A stretch of 64,000 bases of DNA from Bathymodiolus brooksi (taxonomy: Eukaryota > Mollusca > Bivalvia > Mytilida > Modiolidae), in the NCBI GenBank assembly GCA_963680875.1, contig OY804578.1, positions 97,741,689 to 97,805,688 of the forward strand. The letters run 5' to 3'. The position numbers and the translations under genes were made by a program. Shown here piece by piece: positions 46,201 to 55,200 of the stretch (position 1 is its first letter; each line of letters opens with the position of its first letter). Under the pieces are notes generated by a model. It saw nothing but the letters and a program-made list of their open reading frames with translations, ran no database searches and had not been told where the DNA came from.

Positions 46201-49200
46201 TCATCAAATAATGAATCGTTCATGTGATCAAAAATAGGCAAGCTTGGGTCAAGCTTAAAATATGAAGTAATTACGATCGATTCAAATAAAGAGAAAACAA
46301 TACAAAGTAATAATTTATTTATTTATTTATTATACAATATTTATAAAGCGCCTATCTAATAAAACAATTACTCTAAGCGCTGTACAAAATACATAAAATG
46401 TTAATCCTATCAATAAAAGTAAAAGTAGCAATAAGAGTCAAGAATAAATAAAAAAAAAAAAATAACATTAATTAAGACCTGATTAAAGAGATTATAATTT
46501 CTTTTGAAGTGTACTCATATTGTACCAATACTACAATGTATTATATAATATTGACAGGTGTCCCAGTATGTTCAATAATCTTTTCACACCTTGTTATACA
46601 ATATACGGCCCTTGACCTTGTCAACTGCTGTAAAAATCAATAATTCAAACAAAGGTTCAATACCCAAACACAGGTAATTTCACCCCAGGAAAAAATAGAT
46701 TGAAAAAATGTAAAATATCACAGGTCTGATAGCAAACATTTGACAGTTATTCCTGCATTCGTATGGACAATTAGTTCCGAACAACAACACCAATGCACAA
46801 GTATGATTATTGACAAACATCGAGAATATTTACATACCTTTCAAAAAGGCAATGAACAAGCAATAAATATAATTTTTATACAATTTTATTTTAAATAACA
46901 CATATATAATGAACACAATTAATGTTATTTGAACATTAATTCATCGATCATTGGGAATATAATTGCCGTCCGTGAACTCGAAGCTATGCTACCGGCAACT
47001 CTCTGCGTGACCTGAAAAAAAGTGTCTGATACTTGCTCTTATGCATAAAATGCACCCCACCTACAAATTATCATTTTAAAGCATAAGACTGCGTTCTATA
47101 CATACCAAGAAACAGTAATCAGGTTAAAGATATGCTAATGACTTAAGGATACAATGTGAATGGTTAATGACAACTTATTATTCATAAAAATATTAATACA
47201 ACCAAGTCCTGAACTGCTAACTCTTCGATTTTATAAGTAACATGTTACCTTAAAACATTTCAGGAAGAATAAGAACTTTTCCTTGTAAGCTTAACTAGAT
47301 TTAAACTCACATATATGAATATAACTATGAGAACATATATAATGTTTCAGAAAGACATCTGCAGGGTATAATTTGACCAATTTATTTGTTGGTTCTGAGG
47401 GAACCTTAGGAATTATTACAAAGGCAACTTTACGTCTGTATGGAATACCAGAAGCTGTAAGTTGAAAGAACTAAAGTATTGATATAGGAAGTTAGGATTA
47501 GGGTTATGATGTTTAGCGCCACTTTCAACAATATATCAGTTATATTGTGGCGGTCAGATATACCAGATAGTGACAAATCTGGTCCAGGATCTAAAAATAT
47601 AAATTATAACTTTGGTTTAGATTTATGGTGTTTAACACCACTTTCAACAATATTTCCGTTACATTGTGACGATCAGTTTTATTGGTGGAGGAAACCGGAG
47701 TGCCCTGAGAAAACCACTGACCTGTCGCAAGTCACTGACAAACTTTATCACATAATGTTGTATTGAGTACACCTCGCCTGAGCGGGATTCCAACCCACAA
47801 CGTTAGTGGTGATAGGCACTGAATGCACAGGTAGTTGTAAATCCAACTACCATACGATCACAACCATGACGGCCCCCAAATATTGATATAATATTCAATA
47901 CAATATAATTATTTTATCATATAAAGGTTGAGAATTTTTCATTACTTCAAAATCAAAATTTTATCATTATATAGACCTATCAAGAATATACCAGTTACAT
48001 CTTCCTGTAGAGATGACATAGACTTGTAATTCTAGAAAATATGGTACTACATGATTTTTGTATTGGCAAATGCATTTATATTTTTAACTGGGAATTCACA
48101 ATTTTATAATTATTTATTTATATTTATATTTAGGCCAAGCAATCATCTATATTTAACGTTTTATACCTCAATAAAGTTCATCACCATGTGATCAAATATA
48201 AATGACATGGCACACTTCTTTTGTTCTATTTTTCATGGTGCTTGCAACAGGATCCTTAGTGAAATATTTGTTTCGCAAAAGCAAAACTTGTAACACTGTT
48301 CAATTTATTCAAATTTAATTTCAGAAGGTACATTACATTTTACTTTGTATATGTGAGTGCATTAGTCAGGGACAGCACATATATATCTTAAGTTTGAAGT
48401 GTTTTGTGAATCATACAAAAAGTATCTCTTTTCATCCTACAAAAACTCAAATTAAGGCATGCAATAATTCATGAGAATACATATACATGTATTTTAAGAT
48501 TATTAATAAGTCATTATTTAATGACAATAAAGTGAGAAAAACAAGCACAACACTTTTTTATAAGCTTAGACTTCACCCCAATACACAAAATACCTTGTTA
48601 TTTCAAACTCAGATAAGTCAAAGTATAGTCTGTTCATGGTAGTTATTAGCTTAAGTTACAAAATTTATCTCAAGTATTTGTCCACTCAGATTGAAATTAC
48701 TGGTCCCTTTTAAGTTCAGAGAACAATTTTAATTTACTTCCTGTTTTTGTATTTCAGTCAGTTTCTGCAGTTTGTCATTTTCCAGATATTCAATCAGCTG
48801 TTGCCACTACAGTCCAAGTGTTACAATGTGGTATCCCTATGGCCAGAATAGGTAGGTCTTGCAGTGTGGTATCTCCATAGAAGAAATGTTGCTTCACTTC
48901 ATGGCGCTACAGCAAGGGCCCGGGTGGCTCAATGGGTTAGGTAGTTGGATTACCTAACAACTCATACAAGCCTATCACCAATATGGCATGGGTTCGCACC
49001 CAGCTTTGTAAATTACAAAAAAAGGTGTACTCGACTCGCAGCTGCAAGTGATAAAGCTTACCAGTTGCTTGCCCATGGTCGGTGGTTCTCTCTGGGTACT
49101 TCGGCTTCTTCCACCACTAAAACTGGTTGCCATGATATAGCTGAAATATTGCTGAAAATGGCATTAAATACCAAAATCAAATCAAATCAAATCATGGCAC

Positions 49201-52200
49201 TACAATTATTTGGTTCAGTGCTGATTATGTATATGTATATCTGTATAATGCATTTCTTATAGGTGCAGAGTATTGGTTACGTATTGCCAAATGTTGAGAT
49301 CTAATTGAACACCAAAAAGTAGATGTGCAATAAAGATATATTTTTATGTCTATATTATTATTATTATTATTTACATTTCTTATAGAGCACTTAATCTATA
49401 TACAATACTCTAAGCACTTTACATTGCACAAATACACTTAAAAAAAACCAATAAAATTTAAATAAAACTCCCAAACTAGATAAAAAAAACATGATATATA
49501 TTTCCAGTGGACCAATAAACTGTTGTTTCCAGCTGTTTTTCTTAGTGAGAATTTTTATAAAGGATCAAAGTATATTAGTCTGAGTACTAGTTCTAACTTC
49601 ACTTTGATAGAGAAGTTAGTAGATATTAACTGCTGATATTGGAAGAAAATCATATATTGAATATGTTATCAGAAAATACAACAGGAGCCGTCGTGGCCGT
49701 GATAGTATGGTAGTTGGATTTACAACTACCTATGCAATCAGTGCCTATCACTGCTGATGTTGTGAGTTCGAATCTCGATCAGGGCGAGGTGTACAACATT
49801 ATGTGATAAAGTTTGTCAGTGACTTGCGACAGGTCTGTGGTTTTCTCTGGGTCCTCTGGTTTCCTCCACCAATAAAACTGACGGATATAACTGAAATATT
49901 GTTGAAAGTGGCGTTAAACACCATCAAACAAACAAAATACAACATTTAAAATATCAATTCATTTAATTGGTTTCATTTCAGAGTTTCTTGATGAAGTTTC
50001 GATTGATGCTGTAAACAAATACAGTAAAATGGATATGAAAGTTGCACCATCCCTATTTTTAGAATTCACAGGAAGTCCTTCATCACTTGATGAACAAGCA
50101 GCATTTGTAGGTATGTACAACCAGCATATGCAAGTGCGGGATTGATACACATAAGTAGTTGGTGCATAGATCAAAAATACATTCAGTATCATCCTTTTTT
50201 TTAGCTTATCTTATCCAATGGGTCATGTGAGGTATTTCCATCACTTGACATTCACCATTGTCTGTATACTTTGAACATATCAGTCTATTTCTCACAAACC
50301 ACAGGCCCAAATAGAACCAAACTTGTTATAAATGATACTGCGCTATTCCTCAAAAATTTATATGATTTTCGTATGATTCTGATATTCAGTGTGGCTGCTA
50401 TGGCCAATTATGCTTTCTGTTTGGTTTAAAAACTCTTCTTCTGCTGTTATGGAGTTGTTCTTTTGATACTCTAAAAAGAGTGTGTGTTTTTTTGTTGAGT
50501 TGCCACTATTGCAAGACAATGTTGACATAGGACATATGGCCACATAAAAAATTATTTTTCTAAGGGTAAATTAAAATTTTAAATTATTATTATCTAAAAC
50601 CACTAAACATTGCTGTAATGTTCCTTTGATTGTCCTTTACAAAATGTATGTTTTTGTGTCAATCAAAATTCCAAGATGGATTCCGACACAGGGCACAGTT
50701 TTAACATAGGACTAAATGAGAAAATTAAAAACAAAAGATACTCAGAAACCAGAAATTTGATTGAACCCAAATTATACATGAAATATTATTAGATGGTCCA
50801 TTACAGAAGTGCAATTTTTGTGTCGATCGAAAATCCAAGATTGGAACCACCACAGGGCATAAGTAAAACATAGACTTAGGCTACCACCACAGGGCATAGT
50901 AAAACATAGACTTAGGCTACCACCACAGGACATAGTAAAACATAGACTTAGGCAATCATGTAATTTGCTATCATGACATCAGTCTTGCAGAGTAGACTTA
51001 CGGTAAATTGTTTTTAGAGTAAATGTTTTATATCTCATCTCCAAAGTTGTCAAATCAGAACATTGTACATACTGGATACAGTGTTTAGATTGACTCTTTT
51101 CTAGTATGAGTATTAGACAAACTTGCCAAACATTTCACTGGGCATGTTTCTCATCTAGCAGACAGACATCATATATACATTGCATAATATTATTTATTCT
51201 TGCAATTATGTAGATACTCACTGAAAACTTACTTTTTTGCCATTGCATCTATTGAGAATTATGAATGGAAGAAACTACAATGCAAGTTGCTTTTTTTGTA
51301 AGTTTGATATTCTAACAAACAAAAAAACTTCAATTTGAGGTAAATTTATGGAACAAAATGTCTAGAAATTTTATGTTGTTTCTTTGAAAAAAAATGTAGT
51401 TTTTGAATTTCTATTGTCCGCATATTTGTTTTTATTTCTGTTTCGATAGATTCGTTATTTTCAATATCTTTTACATGTATCATTGAGTTGTTAAATTCTG
51501 TAGATTATATATACTTTATGATAATTTATATGAGCAAGTCAATAACATTTCTGTTTTTTTATATTTTAGCTGATTTATGTAATGCTAATAACGGATCAGA
51601 TTTTAAATGGGCGAAGGATCCTGATGAAAAGAGTCATTTATGGAAAGCAAGACATGACATATTATATGCTTGTATGGCTTTGAAACCAGGAAGCAAGGTA
51701 CACTTCGAAGGCTACCTGTGTTTTATTTTACAATTAGGGATCGACCATTTATCTTTAAGGGGGAGGGGGGGCCTATGTTTTCCCCTCTGTGCCAAAAATT
51801 ATTTTCACACGAAACAAATATCAGATTACTGTGGCTACATTTATTTTCGTTGGTTTAAGTTTTCATGGATTTGCAGAAACTGAGATGTTGTTTGACATTT
51901 GAATTCAAGGTTTTAATACTTGCAAATGACTTCTCTTGTTATTTATGCTTTCATTGTGTACAAAATTTTGTGGTTTATTTTTGTGAAAAATAGTACAGTG
52001 TAATAACAATGTTATGAAATGAAAGATTTGACAGTGTTGTTCAACAATATCAAAAAAATGAACAAATACATCTCACCTGACTTGGCATGTGTACAAAATT
52101 GTGGCGGGTTAAACTTGAAACAAATACATCTCACCTGACTTGGCATGTGCACAAAATTGTGGCAGGTTAAATATTTTTTTTTTATATGCCCTTAAAAAAT

Positions 52201-55200
52201 GCCATTGATTTGTTTACCAAGCAATGTATGAAGTCTCACAGTTGAAATTAACACTTCATTTATTTTAATTTTATCTAAATCTATTGAAGTTATTCTTATT
52301 TGCTTGATAATGTATATTTGAATGTTTTGTAGAAGTAGAGATTCAGTTCACAATTTACAAATTTGTGTTTAATATTTTACTCAAACTTTTCTGCTTGGCT
52401 GCAGGCTGGGGCTGTTTCACACCCATTTTAGGGTGTGAGTTATGCTCATTGTTGAAGACCCTGCTGTGACTGTGAAATGAAGAGCAGCAATAAAAGCTCT
52501 GGTCTTTTACCTTAATTTGTGTTTAAGCATAATGTTGGATAGTCTCTCATGTTCATTCATTTACATCCATATCCTTTCTTACAAACTTTTCAAATAGATA
52601 ATTATTTATCAAATTTCAGCCATATTCTACTGATGTCTGTGTTCCCATCTCAAGATTACCTGAAATAATCACACGATCAAAGGAAGAAATTAGTAAAGCA
52701 GGGGTCTGCGGTGAGTGTAAATCTAAGGTTTTTTTTTAATGTATTTCAATCCCTGTAAGTTATCATTGGTTGATAATACCATTATGATGAGATGCTTTAA
52801 TTTTCCTATTATATCATTTAAAAGAGAACATTTATGACAAAAGTCATTAAAACAGAGAAAGCACAAAATAACTATTAATCAGAGTAGAGAAACATATATA
52901 TTTGTGGATTGTTGCTTCAGTGAGCTATATATATATATATAGCATTAGAAAAATTAAATTCAGAATGTTAGTCTAGTTAAAAAAAAATACAGACATCATC
53001 ATCATCTAATTAAAAAGTTACTTTGTCTTGATGTGATATAGCTGAAGATTTGCTTACTTGGCATTAAACAGCATTCTAATATGACATCCTTCAAACGCTT
53101 TGAGTCCAAACTCGTGGTAAAAATAATATATACCTACACCCATTGTAATTTATGACGTCATCGACAATTTATAGCGATATTTTACCAATTTTTACATATT
53201 AGAATCGAAATAATTCATGGAAGCCATATGTATATATTGTTTTTACCACAGGTAGGCCTTTATGTCAGCTTTTTACCCCTCGCTATCGCTCGGGGTAAAA
53301 CTTCGTGACAAAAAGGCTTACCCGTGGTAAAAACAATATATACATATGGCTTCCATGAATTATTTCTTAAATAACTCCCTCATGTTCAAGATAGTTTTTA
53401 ACATTTATCTGTCAGGACTGTCTTTGCTGTAACTGTATCATAATTTTGGTTTAGTGCAAAGTAAGTACATGTATCTTCATTGTCATCTCATCAAACAGTC
53501 ATTTGTTAGCTCCAAATATTAATTAATATAAAAGGTTTAAGGAGTTTGAAGTTCAGTACTACACAGATAAATTTCTGTTTTTTACAAGACATTTACCAAT
53601 CTATATCTCAATGTTGAGAAATTACATGGACTACACAAAGTGGTAAATAACCTAAAAAAAAAAAGACATGTTGTGATTTAATACATTGTCAACCTTAACT
53701 TATTGTTAAAAAAATGTAATCACAGAATTTTTATCTATTAGGTGATATAAAGAACATACTAAAATACATTGTACACTTTTCTAAAAATACTTGTGTGCAG
53801 TTTTAATGCAACTGTTAACCAAGGAAATTATTACAGTCTCCATGGAGCCTGTGGTTCCAGTTAGGTTAACCATCATCTTGCCTATTGATCAAAACTGACA
53901 TCTTCTGCTTCTGTCTAATAATGCATATGGCCACCATCAACGAGTTGATTATTATGCCAGGTATTATTTTCCACAGGACCAATTGTAGGCCATGTTGGAG
54001 ATGGGAATTTCCATGTTTTCTTTCCCGTGGATCATGATAATGTTGAAGAATTACAAAAAGTCCAGGAAATATCCAAGAAAATGGCATTGTAAGTTTTATT
54101 TTGTAGATACCTTTTTCGTGGGGCATGTAGGAGATGGCAATTTCCACATTTTGTTTTTGGCAGATCCAAATATTCCAAAAGATTTACAACAAGCTAAAGA
54201 TTTATCTACTAAAGTTGCTGAGTAAGTCATGTTAATCTGTTTTCCATTATAATATTCAGACCACCATCCCATGAATTTGTCCACTTTACCTTTGTATTCA
54301 AAATAATTACATTATGTGTTCATGTCATTTTTAGAAAGCTCCATGTGATTGGTCAAAAGTTTGTTATGTGACTTTGGAATTGTAACTTCATCAGTTAATG
54401 AATTGAAGTGCACAACCAATTGACCACGCCCACTTCATGGAAGTATTTTCGAACGTCATGAAAACTAATAACTACGTAATTGTTGAAAATGTAGAATATT
54501 AAAACAAATAATAATTTCAGTTGTGTTTGATCAAGTGAAAATATAATTATAAGTATTGAAGGTAATTTTTTGCAAGTTTTATAGGGTTGTAAAAGCATTC
54601 ACAGCAGAGCATTTTTATAAGAAGTGCCACTGCATGCAAAATGTACTCGGATCAAACTTTCACACCGATAAAACTGTAAATAGATTGCATTCAATTCTTC
54701 AAGAGAAAATTGTGATTTCTTATCTGCCTATATCAGGGCCGGATTTATGTATGTGGCAATATGGGCCATGGTCCTGGGGTCCCAATCTTCGGGGCTCCAA
54801 AATATGCCATGTTACGATTTAATAGTATGATACATACAGTCTTTGTTATTTTGGCTGCAGCAGCCAATTTTGTTTATTAGTTTTGACATGCACTATGATA
54901 TGATTGACTTTAAAGATCTAAACAGTTGAAAATTACATACTCAAAATTGTAGAGGTTCCCAAAACCTATTGGCCCAGGTGCCACACTAGGTCTAAATCCA
55001 GCCCTGACCTTTACTCACTTCAAAAATTGTGACTTTGGTTACAGTATACTAGCATTGTTATAGGTTATTCTTCCTTACAAGCAGCTTATTATTCATGTCA
55101 ATAAATGATCTGTTGACACATATTAATAAAACTGCGTAGAAATTATTCTGGCAGCAATTTAGATGACATTTGTTTATTCCTTAGTTTTTACAGAAACTGC

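Noticed and set aside
45583..47110. Possible TIR element with 'atagaacgca' at both ends in LDHD introns 5
   Set aside because: Only about 10 bp are clearly inverted, and I could not define arms or a target duplication.
48917..49000. Possible tRNA genes from A and B box matches
   Set aside because: The boxes belong to SINE heads that lead into the SINE body; no copy folds into a complete cloverleaf with an anticodon arm that I can support.
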